Shown here: positions 8,557 to 17,302 of the stretch, piece by piece
Layout of the letters: every line of letters begins with the position of its first letter
How positions within the stretch are numbered: the stretch's first letter is position 1
DNA from: an uncultured Bacteroidales bacterium
Lineage (GTDB): Bacteria > Bacteroidota > Bacteroidia > Bacteroidales > Paludibacteraceae
DNA: 64,000 bases
Reading direction: 5' to 3'
NCBI GenBank assembly: GCA_902762355.1
Contig: CACWNR010000005.1
Coordinates: 1 to 64,000, forward strand
The notes under the pieces: model-generated
Told to the model about the DNA's origin: nothing
The model's database searches: none
Seen by the model: only the letters and a program-made list of their open reading frames with translations
Made by a program: the position numbers and the translations under genes

Positions 8557-9174
8557 TTGAGTCAAGACCAAAAGAAAAATATTATTAAGACCGCCGGCGA
8601 GATGTTCTTTCGCCTTGGTATTCGGTCGGTTTCCATCGACGATATATGCCGTGAAATAGGCATGTCCAAGAAGACGTTCTACGTCTATTTCGGCTCCAAA
8701 GACGAACTCATCGAGCAGATGTTGCAGGCTAATATTGACTACATGGCCGGTAAGATGCAAGAGTTATTGGATCTGCGTAACTTCCGGCAGTTGGTGAAGA
8801 AATTTATCAAGCATCAGGAAGCGGAGAAGAACGACGTCCGTCGTGTGCCGCAGTTGGTCTATGACCTCAAGAAATACTATCCCCGTCAGTTCGCGGATTT
8901 CCAGATCAAATGTTTTGAGACGCAGAAAGAGTTCATCAAGCATTACCTGGAGTTGGGTGTCGATCAAGGCCTCGTGCGCGCGAACCTTAATATAGAATTA
9001 ACAGCAGTCCTTTTTGCCAAGATTCACAACGATGCTATTCGTGACTTCGAGGTCATCGAGGCGCATAACCATAACATGCATCAGTTGGGCCATACCGCAA
9101 TGGACGTGTTTGTGCGCGGCGTCCTTTCCGATGAGGGGCTGAAATTATTTAATGAAAAACAAAAACAACAATAA
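8557..9174 (+). CDS. TetR/AcrR family transcriptional regulator
   Basis: About 205 residues. The N-terminal three-helix DNA-binding domain is clear: helix 1 KKNIIKTAGEMFFRLGIRSV, HTH SIDDICREIGMSKKTFYVYF and the following GSKDELIEQML. The rest is a helical ligand-binding domain with no predictable ligand. There is no ATG or GTG upstream of helix 1 after the promoter, so the best start is a TTG just 9 nt after the -7 box, implying an almost leaderless mRNA; this start is uncertain. The stop codon overlaps the tolC-like ATG (TAATG). It is probably the local repressor of the efflux genes, as in many RND operons. Confidence 0.85.
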   Translation: MSQDQKKNIIKTAGEMFFRLGIRSVSIDDICREIGMSKKTFYVYFGSKDELIEQMLQANIDYMAGKMQELLDLRNFRQLVKKFIKHQEAEKNDVRRVPQLVYDLKKYYPRQFADFQIKCFETQKEFIKHYLELGVDQGLVRANLNIELTAVLFAKIHNDAIRDFEVIEAHNHNMHQLGHTAMDVFVRGVLSDEGLKLFNEKQKQQ

Positions 9175-10520
9175 TGAGAAAAGCAATTTTATTTTTCGCC
9201 GCGATGCTCGCGATGAGTACAGCGGTAATGGCGGAAGACCATGTGATGGCAGCTACGCACGGCTCGAAGAAATCGGCCGATGAGGCAGCGCCCAAGGTGC
9301 TGAGTCTCTCGCTCAAGGAGGCGCAGGATTATGCCATCCAACAGAACCGATCCCTTAAGAACGCCTCGCTGGCGGTGCAAGAAGCTTATGCTGCCCGCTG
9401 GCAGACTATCGCATCTCTGTTGCCGCAAGTGGATGGTTCGTATAGTTACAGCAACTATCTCGGTTACAGCGCAACGCTTTCTATGATGGGCAAAGATGTG
9501 AATATCAACATGCCGAATGTCGGCGCGCTCGGAGTGACGGCTTCGATGGGTCTCAACGGACAAGGCATCGTGGGCGTGTTGCTCAATAATATCGCCATCG
9601 ACATGAAAAAACTCTCGCTCGAGAAATCGGAGTCGGAGCTTCGCGGAAACGTTATGGGCAGTTATGTCTCTGTTTTGGCGTTACAAAGTATCACCAATCT
9701 GTTGGATTCCAGTTTGGCGAATATCCAGGGCTTGGAACAAATGACACAATATGCTGTCGAGGCAGGAGCTGCTGAGCAAACGGCAGCTGACCAGATCCGT
9801 GTACGTGTCAATGCATTGAAGACCTCCATTAACAACCAGAAATTCTCTATTGAGTTGGCCACGAACAGCCTCAAAGTGCTGCTCGATGTACCGGTGGAGA
9901 CCGAACTGGTTCTGACCGAGAGTCTGGAGACCTTGCTTTCTCCGGAACGTGTCATCAGCCTTCTGGGTGAGAATTTTGCCATAGAGAACAACCTCAACTA
10001 CCAGTTGCTCCAAAAACAAGTGGATCTCGCTAAGAAAAACGTCCACATGGCAGGTTGGGCGTATGGCCCGACGCTCAGCGTGGGATATAATTACATCAAC
10101 CAGCATTACTACGGCGAAGGTGGTATGCGTATGACGCCGCCGAACACCGTCCAACTCAGCGTACGAATGCCGCTCTGGTCGAGCGGTAAACGTGCTGCAG
10201 GTGTTGTAGAGAAGAAAATCGCACTCGAAGAGGCAAAGAACACCCTCTCAGAGACCACCGACAATCTCGCTATCCAATACCGCCAACTGTGCTTCAACCT
10301 CACCAATGCCTACGAGACCTATCTCAACGAGAAAGATAACATGGAGGTAGCGAAGCGTGTGTTCGCCTCGGCTACGAACAAATACAAATACGGCGCAAGC
10401 TCCAATATGGAACTCACCAATGCCTCCAACGACCTGATAAACGTGCAATCGAGTTATATACAGTCCATCCTGTCGCTCGTGAACGCGCAAGTTGAACTCG
10501 AAGAATTTTTGAACAATTGA
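9174..10520 (+). CDS. TolC-family outer membrane efflux channel
   Basis: A 448-residue protein with signal peptide (MRKAILFFAAMLAMSTAVMA) and the TolC fold: two long coiled-coil halves beginning LSLKEAQDYAIQQNRSLKNA (about 45-65), beta-strand sequences such as LGYSATLSMMGKDVNINMP and ASMGLNGQGIVGVLL, then the second repeat with LQKQVDLAKKNVHMAGWAYG and the strand pair VQLSVRMPLWSSGKRAAGV. It forms the outer-membrane exit duct for the RND pump encoded next. It overlaps tetR by 1 nt and lies 4 nt from the membrane fusion gene. Confidence 0.92.
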   Translation: MRKAILFFAAMLAMSTAVMAEDHVMAATHGSKKSADEAAPKVLSLSLKEAQDYAIQQNRSLKNASLAVQEAYAARWQTIASLLPQVDGSYSYSNYLGYSATLSMMGKDVNINMPNVGALGVTASMGLNGQGIVGVLLNNIAIDMKKLSLEKSESELRGNVMGSYVSVLALQSITNLLDSSLANIQGLEQMTQYAVEAGAAEQTAADQIRVRVNALKTSINNQKFSIELATNSLKVLLDVPVETELVLTESLETLLSPERVISLLGENFAIENNLNYQLLQKQVDLAKKNVHMAGWAYGPTLSVGYNYINQHYYGEGGMRMTPPNTVQLSVRMPLWSSGKRAAGVVEKKIALEEAKNTLSETTDNLAIQYRQLCFNLTNAYETYLNEKDNMEVAKRVFASATNKYKYGASSNMELTNASNDLINVQSSYIQSILSLVNAQVELEEFLNN

Positions 10521-10524
10521 TAAT

Positions 10525-11529
10525 ATGAAAAAGATCGTTTTGTATTCCCTCGCTGCATTAGCCTTCATCGGCTGCAGCAAAACCACTACTACGGAGCAGG
10601 AAGAGCGTGTAGAACAAGTGCGCACACAGGTGCTCCAACCGCGTGAGATAGAGCGCGAGATTAGTGTTTCCACCAACCTGCAGGGCTACCTCACACTCAA
10701 CGTAGCACCCTCTCTCACCGGCAAGATAGAGCATATCTACCGCGAGGTGGGCGATCGCGTTTCTGCCGGTAGTGACCTCGTGCGCATGGATCAGACCCAG
10801 TACAAGACTACGAAGATCACTATGGCGAACCTCGAGATCGAGAAGAACCGTATAGAGATGCTGCTCAAGACCGGTTCGGCTACCCAGCAGCAGTACGACC
10901 AGATCACAACCCAGTATAACTCCACCAAGGAGCAGCTGGAGTTCCTCGAGCAGAATACCTACGTCAAGGCACCGTTCGCCGGCGTGATCTCTGCCAAGAA
11001 CTACGAGGACGGCGAGCTCTATAGCGGCCAGCCTATCATGGTCTTGACCCAGATCGACAAACTCAAAGCGCTCGTGGCTATCCCGGAGAAGTACTTCCCG
11101 AAATTCAAAGAGGGCATGAAGCTGACCCTCACCTCGGAGATCTATCCCGACCAAGTATTCCCGGCTACCGTAGAAGTCGTTTATCCGACTATCGACGCTA
11201 CCAGCCACACGTTCCAAGTCAAGATCGTTATCCCGAACGGTAAGAACCTTCTCCGCCCGGGTATGTACGTCACGACCACAATCGGTCTGGGCAAAGCTAA
11301 CACAATCGTAGCGCCGTACCAAGCCGTTGAGAAACTCGTCGGTGCGAATGACCGCTATATTTTCCTCAACGAGAACGGCCGTGCCAAACGTGTAGCCGTT
11401 GAACTCGGTCAGCGCTTTGACCAGGATATCGAACTCATCTCGCCGGAGATCGTTCCGGGCGTAGAGATGGTCGTTGTCGGCCAGCACAAACTCGTAGATG
11501 GTGTTAAACTCAATGTAGTAACAGATTAA
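10525..11529 (+). CDS. RND efflux membrane fusion (periplasmic adaptor) lipoprotein
   Basis: A 334-residue adaptor of the AcrA/HlyD type. The lipobox is AFIGC with C17, so it is anchored in the inner membrane by lipid. Visible parts: first lipoyl half (LTLNVAPSLTGKIEHIYREV, GDRVSAGSDLVRMD), a short alpha-hairpin (about 90-135, rich in Q and E), second lipoyl half (TYVKAPFAGVISAKNYEDGE), a beta-barrel and a membrane-proximal domain. It bridges the RND pump and the TolC-like channel. Eleven nt separate it from the pump gene. Confidence 0.92.
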   Translation: MKKIVLYSLAALAFIGCSKTTTTEQEERVEQVRTQVLQPREIEREISVSTNLQGYLTLNVAPSLTGKIEHIYREVGDRVSAGSDLVRMDQTQYKTTKITMANLEIEKNRIEMLLKTGSATQQQYDQITTQYNSTKEQLEFLEQNTYVKAPFAGVISAKNYEDGELYSGQPIMVLTQIDKLKALVAIPEKYFPKFKEGMKLTLTSEIYPDQVFPATVEVVYPTIDATSHTFQVKIVIPNGKNLLRPGMYVTTTIGLGKANTIVAPYQAVEKLVGANDRYIFLNENGRAKRVAVELGQRFDQDIELISPEIVPGVEMVVVGQHKLVDGVKLNVVTD

Positions 11530-11540
11530 TCCAGCGCGAT

Positions 11541-14500
11541 ATGGCTATATACAAAACAGCGATACAAAAACCGGTTACGACAGCGTTGATTTTCGTTGCC
11601 GTCATCGTGGTCGGCATTTACAGCTTTATGAAGCTGCCGATCGATATGTTCCCGCAGATGGATCCGCCGTATATCACGGTCATGACCACCTATCCGGGTG
11701 CCTCGGCTTCTGAGATGGAGACGAACGTCACCAAGTACATGGAGAACGCCCTCACCTCCGTCGATCACCTCAAGCATATTACCTCGCAATCGAAGGATAA
11801 CATGTCCATGGTGGTGCTCGAACTGGAGTGGGGAGCGAACATGGACGAAGCCGTTAATGACGTGCGCTCGTACGTCGATATGACCAAATCCAATCTGCCC
11901 GACAACTGCGGAACGCCGATGATCTTCAAGCTCTCGACATCCGCCATGCCTGTCGCCCAGTACTCCATCACCGCCGACGAGACTTATGCCGGTCTGGATA
12001 AGATCCTCAATGACGAAGTCATTCCGCAACTCAACCAGGTCGATGGTATCGGTAACATCTCCCTGTCGGGTGCACCGGATCGATATGTTTATATCAATAT
12101 CGACCAGCAAAAACTCGATGCCTATGGTCTGACAATCGAGCAGGTAGGACAAGTCGTTCAGGCGAACAACCTCAACCTCTCCTCGGGTACCATCAAGATG
12201 CCGACCGAGCAATACCAGATGCAGGTGCGCTCGGAGTATATCGAGTCCTCCGAGATCGAAGATCTTATGGTTACCATGACCCCTGCCGGACAACAGGTCT
12301 TCATTCGCGACATCGCAACCGTCAAGGATACGATCAAAGACCTCTCGTTGGATGAGAAGACCAACGGTCGTGAAGCCGTCCGACTCATCATCGCCAAGCA
12401 GACCGGCGCCAATACGGTGAAGATCTGTCATCAGGTGCGTGATGAATTGGCGAAGATTCAGAAACAGTTACCTTCTGACGTCAAGATCGAAAAGATCTAC
12501 GACCTCTCGGAGACCATCCAGAACTCCATCAACTCGCTCGAAGAGTCCGTCATGTACGCGCTCCTCTTCGTCGTACTCGTTGTGCTCTTCTTCCTCGGAA
12601 AATGGCGCGCGACGCTCATCATCGGTATCACCATCCCGATCGCCCTTATCGTGGCATTCATCTACCTCGGTGTAGCCGATTCGTCGCTCAACATCATCTC
12701 CCTCTGTTCGCTGACTATCGCCATCGGTATGGTGGTGGACGATGCGATCGTGGTCTTGGAGAACATCACGCGTCACGTCGAACGTGGAGAAGACCCGCAC
12801 GAGGCAGCTATATACGCCACCAACGAGGTCTGGGTATCTGTCATCGCTACAACCCTTGTGCTCGTAGCGGTATTCGTGCCGCTGACCATGCTCAACGGCA
12901 TGGCGGGTATCATGTTCCATGAACTCGGTTGGATAGTGACAGTCGTTTGCTGTACCTCCACTCTCGTAGCGATTTCCCTCACCCCGATGCTCTGCTCCAA
13001 GCTCCTCAAAGCGAAGAAAGTGCATGTGGACGAGAACGGAAACCTCATCGACGATGAGGCGGGTAAGAAGACTTGGTACGACAAGACGGTTGTGCGAATG
13101 CTCGATGTTATCGACGCTTATTACGAGCGTGCACTCGGCTGGTGTCTGAATCATAAAACGATAACAATCTTAGCCATCTTCGGTATTTTCGGCCTCTCGC
13201 TGCTACCGGTTATTACCAAGCAGATTGGTACCGACTTTATGCAAGAGCAGGATAACGGCCGTCTTTCGGTTACGGTCAAACTGCAGCGTGGTACGCGTAT
13301 CGAAGAGACCCTCAAGACCGCGCGTGCCCTCGAGACCCGTTTCATGGTGCTCGTGCCGGAGATAGAACTGATCAACACCTCCGCCGGTTCCAATGACGAT
13401 GCCACCATCGCAGCCCTCTTCTCATCGACGATGAACAACAAGATCCAGATGACCGTTCGTCTGCCGAAGAAATGGCAACGTGATAAGACCATCTGGGAGA
13501 TCGCCGAGATTCTCCGTCAGGAGATGGCGCGTTATCCGGAGATCGTTGAGTACCAGTGTACGGTAGCTTCCAACGGCCCTGGTGGCGGAGGAGGTAGTAC
13601 GGTTAACGTCGAGATATACGGTTATGACTTCGATAAGACATCTCAACTCGCCGAGCAGACACGTCGTCTCTGTATGGCTCTGCCCGGTGCGCGTGATGTC
13701 AATATCAGCCGTGAGGATGACCGCCCGGATATCAAGATCACCGTGGATAAAGAGAAAGCATCGCGTCTCGGTCTCTCCTCGGCAACCATCTCTACCTATC
13801 TGCGTAACCGCGTAGCGGGTATGTCCTGTGGCTACCTCAAGGACGATGGCTCGGAGCACGATATCGTCGTGCGCCTTCAGGAAGAAGACCGTAACTCGAT
13901 CTCCGACATCTTGGATCTCACTATCCCGACGCCCTCCGGCAAGAAAGTCAAACTCTCCGAAGTAGCTTCTATCGGTGAGTATTGGGCACCGCCTACTATC
14001 GAACGTAAGTCGCGTCAGCGTATCGTGACCGTCAAAGTAACGCCGTACAACACCTCCCTCGGTGAACTCGCGGCGGATATCGAAGCGAATGTACTGCCGC
14101 AATTGGATCTGCCGGCCGGTTACTCAACCAACCTTGCCGGTAACTACGAAGACCAACAGGAGACTTTCAGTGACATGATTTTGCTGATGGCACTCATCAT
14201 CCTGCTCGTCTATATCACTATGGCTTCGCAGTTTGAGTCGCTCCTGATGCCGTTCATCATCATGCTCACCATCTTCCCCGCCTTCACGGGTGTCATCCTC
14301 GCCTTATGGATGACCGGTCGAAGCCTCGATATGGTCGGTGCACTTGGTGTCGTACTCCTTGTCGGTATCGTCGTCAAGAATGGTATCGTGCTGGTAGATT
14401 ACATCAACCTGATGCGCGAGCGTGGCTACGAACTCAATAAGGCTATCACGATGTCCGGTCGCTCGCGTATCCGCCCGATCCTCATGACCGCGTTCACCAC

Positions 14501-14729
14501 CATCCTTGGTATGGTGCCGATGGCTGTCAGCTCAGGTGAAGGTGCCGAGATGTGGCAACCGCTGGGTATCGTCGTCATCGGTGGTCTCACCGTCTCGACC
14601 TTCCTCACCCTCTTCCTTGTGCCCGTCCTCTACGGTGCAATGACCAAGCATGGTGACCGCGATAAACTCGAAGCCATCCGCAAGAAATTCATCTTCATGG
14701 ATATCAAAGTCAAAAAAACTGAAAACTGA
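11541..14729 (+). CDS. RND efflux pump, AcrB/HAE1 type
   Basis: A 1062-residue inner-membrane proton antiporter. TM1 starts at VTTALIFVAVIVVGIYSF and is followed by the periplasmic porter opening PIDMFPQMDPPYITVMTTYP. The proton-relay Asp pair is in TM4 (VVDDAIVVLENITRH, about residues 398-412), and the TM10 Lys is in VVKNGIVLVDYINL. SGRSRIRPILMTAFTTILGM near the end is typical of HAE1 pumps. Together with the adaptor and channel it makes a complete tripartite drug or bile-salt type exporter; the substrate cannot be read from the sequence. Its last codons run into a 7-nt repeat array. Confidence 0.94.
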   Translation: MAIYKTAIQKPVTTALIFVAVIVVGIYSFMKLPIDMFPQMDPPYITVMTTYPGASASEMETNVTKYMENALTSVDHLKHITSQSKDNMSMVVLELEWGANMDEAVNDVRSYVDMTKSNLPDNCGTPMIFKLSTSAMPVAQYSITADETYAGLDKILNDEVIPQLNQVDGIGNISLSGAPDRYVYINIDQQKLDAYGLTIEQVGQVVQANNLNLSSGTIKMPTEQYQMQVRSEYIESSEIEDLMVTMTPAGQQVFIRDIATVKDTIKDLSLDEKTNGREAVRLIIAKQTGANTVKICHQVRDELAKIQKQLPSDVKIEKIYDLSETIQNSINSLEESVMYALLFVVLVVLFFLGKWRATLIIGITIPIALIVAFIYLGVADSSLNIISLCSLTIAIGMVVDDAIVVLENITRHVERGEDPHEAAIYATNEVWVSVIATTLVLVAVFVPLTMLNGMAGIMFHELGWIVTVVCCTSTLVAISLTPMLCSKLLKAKKVHVDENGNLIDDEAGKKTWYDKTVVRMLDVIDAYYERALGWCLNHKTITILAIFGIFGLSLLPVITKQIGTDFMQEQDNGRLSVTVKLQRGTRIEETLKTARALETRFMVLVPEIELINTSAGSNDDATIAALFSSTMNNKIQMTVRLPKKWQRDKTIWEIAEILRQEMARYPEIVEYQCTVASNGPGGGGGSTVNVEIYGYDFDKTSQLAEQTRRLCMALPGARDVNISREDDRPDIKITVDKEKASRLGLSSATISTYLRNRVAGMSCGYLKDDGSEHDIVVRLQEEDRNSISDILDLTIPTPSGKKVKLSEVASIGEYWAPPTIERKSRQRIVTVKVTPYNTSLGELAADIEANVLPQLDLPAGYSTNLAGNYEDQQETFSDMILLMALIILLVYITMASQFESLLMPFIIMLTIFPAFTGVILALWMTGRSLDMVGALGVVLLVGIVVKNGIVLVDYINLMRERGYELNKAITMSGRSRIRPILMTAFTTILGMVPMAVSSGEGAEMWQPLGIVVIGGLTVSTFLTLFLVPVLYGAMTKHGDRDKLEAIRKKFIFMDIKVKKTEN

Positions 14730-14746
14730 AATCTGAAATCTGAAAA
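14719..14746 (+). repeat. Heptamer array at the RND/PII-like gene border
   Basis: Four imperfect 7-nt units CTGAAA(A/T) in tandem plus a partial fifth. The array supplies the stop codon of the pump gene and ends just before the next ATG. Confidence 0.85.
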
Positions 14747-14750
14747 CTGA

Positions 14751-15050
14751 ATGCTTATGAAGTCAGTAATGATCGTATTTAACCAGGCCAATACGGGCCG
14801 TGTCGAATATATGTTGGACGTGCTGAATATCCATGGCTTCACGTTCTTTGAGCAAGTCCAAGGTCGTGGAACCAACGGAGGTGAACCTCGTCGCGGTACC
14901 CACGCATGGCCGGAGATGAACTCTTGCGTCATCACTATCGTCGAAGACGAACAGGTACCTGCGCTCCTGGAGTCCATCAAGAAACTCGACCTCCGTAACG
15001 AAGAAGTGGGTGTCCGCGCTTTCGTTTGGGACATCGTAGCAACGGTATGA
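14751..15050 (+). CDS. Small PII-like protein of the efflux operon
   Basis: A 99-residue cytoplasmic protein. The pattern MKSVMIVFNQANTGRVEYML, then a loop with GRGTNGGEPRRGTHAWPEMN, then SCVITIVEDEQVPALLESIK and [13 protein letters not shown] fits the ferredoxin-like beta-alpha-beta fold of PII-like/DUF3240-type proteins, with the variable loop in the T-loop position. Such genes often accompany RND pumps, where a regulatory or sensor role is suspected but not established. A second in-frame ATG lies two codons downstream. Its stop overlaps the start of the next gene (ATGA). Confidence 0.6.
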   Translation: MLMKSVMIVFNQANTGRVEYMLDVLNIHGFTFFEQVQGRGTNGGEPRRGTHAWPEMNSCVITIVEDEQVPALLESIKKLDLRNEEVGVRAFVWDIVATV

Positions 15051-15751
15051 TAACCATCGAACATATCAACAAATCTTTTGGCACCCAACAGGTGCTCAAA
15101 GATGTCTCGCTCGAGATTCCGGCAGGTCAGGTGCTTGGCCTGCTGGGACCTAACGGTGCCGGCAAATCGACCCTGATGAAGATCCTCATCGGTCTCTGGA
15201 AAGCCGACAGCGGCTCGGTATCTGTGCCCCTGCGGATCGGTTACCTCCCCGAGAACAATCCCCTCTACGAGGAGATGTACGTCACCGAGTATCTCCGGTT
15301 CATGGCATCTCTTACAGCGAGCAAAGCGAGCGGTCTTACAGGCGAAGCCGGTCTTACAGCAAAGCGGTCTTACAGCGCAGCGGTCAACGAGCTCATCGAG
15401 CGAGTTATGTTAACTCCCGAACGCCACAAGCATATCCGTGAACTCAGCAAAGGTTACCGCCAGCGTGTAGGCCTTGCACAAGCCCTCCTCGGCGACCCGC
15501 AGTTACTCATCCTCGATGAACCCACCACCGGTCTTGACCCCAACCAACTCGTCGAGATCCGTGCCCTCATTCGTTCGCTCGGCAAAGACCGCACAGTCAT
15601 CCTCTCTACCCACATCATGCAGGAAGTCCGCGAGATGTGCGATAGAGTAGTGATACTTGATCATGGCCAAATTAAAGCGGATAAACCCATCAACGAAATA
15701 AACGATTTGGAAGCCCTCTTCCATGAATCTACAATAACCAATCACCAATAA
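15047..15751 (+). CDS. ABC transporter ATP-binding protein with repeat-derived insertion
   Basis: A 234-residue ATPase resembling the GldA/CcmA type. Walker A is GPNGAGKST (34-42), signature [13 protein letters not shown], Walker [15 protein letters not shown]-loop STHIMQEV. I started at the ATG overlapping the upstream stop. No membrane partner is next to it, so its permease is encoded elsewhere. Between residues 85 and 112 it carries an insertion ([20 protein letters not shown] and a few more residues) encoded by four near-copies of CTTACAG plus AGC-rich filler, absent from typical relatives. Its 3-prime end lies in another heptamer array. Confidence 0.85.
   Translation: MITIEHINKSFGTQQVLKDVSLEIPAGQVLGLLGPNGAGKSTLMKILIGLWKADSGSVSVPLRIGYLPENNPLYEEMYVTEYLRFMASLTASKASGLTGEAGLTAKRSYSAAVNELIERVMLTPERHKHIRELSKGYRQRVGLAQALLGDPQLLILDEPTTGLDPNQLVEIRALIRSLGKDRTVILSTHIMQEVREMCDRVVILDHGQIKADKPINEINDLEALFHESTITNHQ
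15311..15385 (+). repeat. Short degenerate repeats inside the ABC ATPase gene
   Basis: (GGT)CTTACAG recurs at 15311, 15335, 15353 and 15369, each followed by a variant of GCGAAGC. The repeats stay in frame and add about 20 residues between Walker A and the signature motif. Confidence 0.75.
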
Positions 15752-15760
15752 CCAATCACC
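15733..15760 (+). repeat. Heptamer array between the ABC ATPase and ruvB
   Basis: Four 7-nt units alternating AATAACC and AATCACC. The stop codon TAA of the ATPase lies inside the array, and ruvB starts 8 nt after it. Confidence 0.88.
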
Positions 15761-15767
15761 ATTATAA

Positions 15768-16781
15768 ATGGAATTTGATATACGTCAACAAATGTCCGAG
15801 AAGGAACAGGACAACGCGCTTCGCCCCTTATGCTTCGCCGACTTTGCCGGACAATCCAAGGTCACCTCTAACCTCAAGATCTTCGTGGAGGCCGCTAAGA
15901 TGCGTGGCGAGAGTCTCGATCACGTCCTCCTTTTTGGCCCTCCGGGACTTGGCAAAACAACCCTCTCCAACATCATCGCCAATGAACTTGGAGTAGGCTT
16001 CAAAGTGACTTCAGGCCCGGTGCTCGACAAACCCGGTGACCTCGCAGGTCTCCTTACCTCGCTTGAGCCCAACGATGTCCTTTTCATCGATGAGATCCAT
16101 CGGCTCTCGCCCATCGTGGAGGAGTACCTCTACTCCGCCATGGAGGACTATCGCATCGATATCATGATCGACAAAGGTCCTTCGGCGCGTACCATCCAGA
16201 TCGACCTCAACCACTTCACCCTCATCGGAGCAACCACCCGTTCAGGCCTCTTGACCTCACCGCTCCGCGCACGATTTGGTATCAACTGCCACCTCGAGTA
16301 CTACGATGCCGACATCCTCGCCGGTATCGTCAAGCGCTCCGCACGACTCCTCAATGTCGAGATCAACGAGAAAGCCGCCGGTGAGATAGCCCGTCGTTCG
16401 CGTGGTACGCCCCGTATAGCGAACGCGCTCCTGCGTCGCGTACGTGACTTCGCGCAGGTCAAAGGAGATGGCAAGATCGACCTCGAGATCGCCCAATACG
16501 CCCTCGAAGCACTCAATATAGATACCTTCGGTCTCGATCAAATCGATAACAAACTCCTGTTGACCATCATCGATAAGTTCCGTGGTGGACCGGTCGGACT
16601 CAATACGATTGCAACCGCCATGGGCGAAGATGCCGGCACCATCGAGGACGTCTATGAACCGTACCTCATCAAAGAAGGCTTCATCAAACGCACCCCTCGT
16701 GGCCGTGAGGCAACGCCTCTTGCCTACCAACACCTCGGCAAGACCCCCCTCACCCCCGACGGCCAGCAAGCCATGTTCTGA
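15768..16781 (+). CDS. ruvB: Holliday junction branch migration helicase RuvB
   Basis: A 337-residue AAA+ ATPase that drives branch migration with RuvA. Family motifs: [15 protein letters not shown], Walker [10 protein letters not shown] (57-65), Walker [12 protein letters not shown], sensor 1 [18 protein letters not shown], and the C-terminal winged helix ending with [20 protein letters not shown]. Length is standard. It is last in the tetR-efflux operon and is followed by a strong hairpin terminator. Confidence 0.97.
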   Translation: MEFDIRQQMSEKEQDNALRPLCFADFAGQSKVTSNLKIFVEAAKMRGESLDHVLLFGPPGLGKTTLSNIIANELGVGFKVTSGPVLDKPGDLAGLLTSLEPNDVLFIDEIHRLSPIVEEYLYSAMEDYRIDIMIDKGPSARTIQIDLNHFTLIGATTRSGLLTSPLRARFGINCHLEYYDADILAGIVKRSARLLNVEINEKAAGEIARRSRGTPRIANALLRRVRDFAQVKGDGKIDLEIAQYALEALNIDTFGLDQIDNKLLLTIIDKFRGGPVGLNTIATAMGEDAGTIEDVYEPYLIKEGFIKRTPRGREATPLAYQHLGKTPLTPDGQQAMF

Positions 16782-16806
16782 TTGCCTGTCCTCTCATCGT
16801 GCATTT

Positions 16807-16833
16807 TGGGCGCATTTTTGCGCCCATTATTTG
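16807..16833 (+). terminator. Terminator after ruvB
   Basis: An 8-bp stem TGGGCGCA / TGCGCCCA with a TTTT loop, followed by a T-rich stretch. It is also the first hairpin of the island described next. Confidence 0.8.
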
Positions 16834-16890
16834 TTTTGCCCTCCTGGTGTCTGGCTCGCGGTGTGTAGCTCCTGCGGTCTGTTCGTTCCT

Positions 16891-17226
16891 TGCCGGCGGA
16901 TTCTATCCGCCCTTTTAGCTCGTTCCATGCTCCGCGTGTTAGCGCGGAGTTTTTCTTTCTTCTATTACAGGGCAATCCGATTGCCCGCTCTTGTTGGTCT
17001 CTTGTGTGGCTCGCGGTGTAGGCGGTTTACCGCTTCGCCGTCCGCTCTTTACGTGCGGACGATTCGCCCTCGCGTCCGTCATTTTCTCTTGTATCCGTCC
17101 AATCTTGGCGGATAGAAAATGCCGCCCCGCCCGCGAGGCCTCAATGCGGGTGTAGCGCCATGCGTGAGCGAGGCCTCTATGTCAATTACGCGGGATACTA
17201 TCCCGCATGTTGATTCTTTTTGGGGC
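16891..17226 (+). repeat. Intergenic island of short perfect hairpins
   Basis: No credible gene lies between ruvB and the RNA at 17.3 kb. Instead there is a series of short stem-loops. Three have exactly 7-bp stems and 3-nt loops: GGCGGAT-TCT-ATCCGCC (16895-16911), GGGCAAT-CCG-ATTGCCC (16970-16986), GCGGGAT-ACT-ATCCCGC (17190-17206). Others are CTCCGCG/CGCGGAG (16930-16949), CGTCCGC/GCGGACG (17039-17061), and TATCCG-CCAA/TTGG-CGGATA (17092-17114). GCGAGGCCTC occurs twice, 35 bp apart (17133, 17168). CGCCCC (17123) could pair with GGGGCG (17221) around the last group. Nature unknown; REP/BIME-like elements or a stack of transcription stops are possible. Confidence 0.7.
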
Positions 17227-17264
17227 GATTAGAGGGTACCTTCGGTGAGTTTTTTCTCATTTTA

Positions 17265-17296
17265 TTTGCATATATCATTTTTTTATTGTAATTTTG
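17265..17296 (+). promoter_or_regulatory. Promoter of the structured RNA or leader
   Basis: TTTG (17265-17268), 20-nt spacer, TAATTTTG (17289-17296); predicted transcription start near 17303. No other canonical promoter is found between here and the giant gene. Confidence 0.75.
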
Positions 17297-17302
17297 CACC
17301 GC

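Noticed and set aside
12468-13154. A 228-codon minus-strand frame within the RND pump gene
   Set aside because: Rich in His, Asp and Arg as expected for the complement of a high-GC codon pattern; the pump on the plus strand is full length.
16582-17115. A 177-codon open frame running from inside ruvB into the hairpin island
   Set aside because: Its first third is an out-of-frame copy of ruvB, the rest is cysteine- and arginine-rich low-complexity sequence made by hairpin arms; no start signal.
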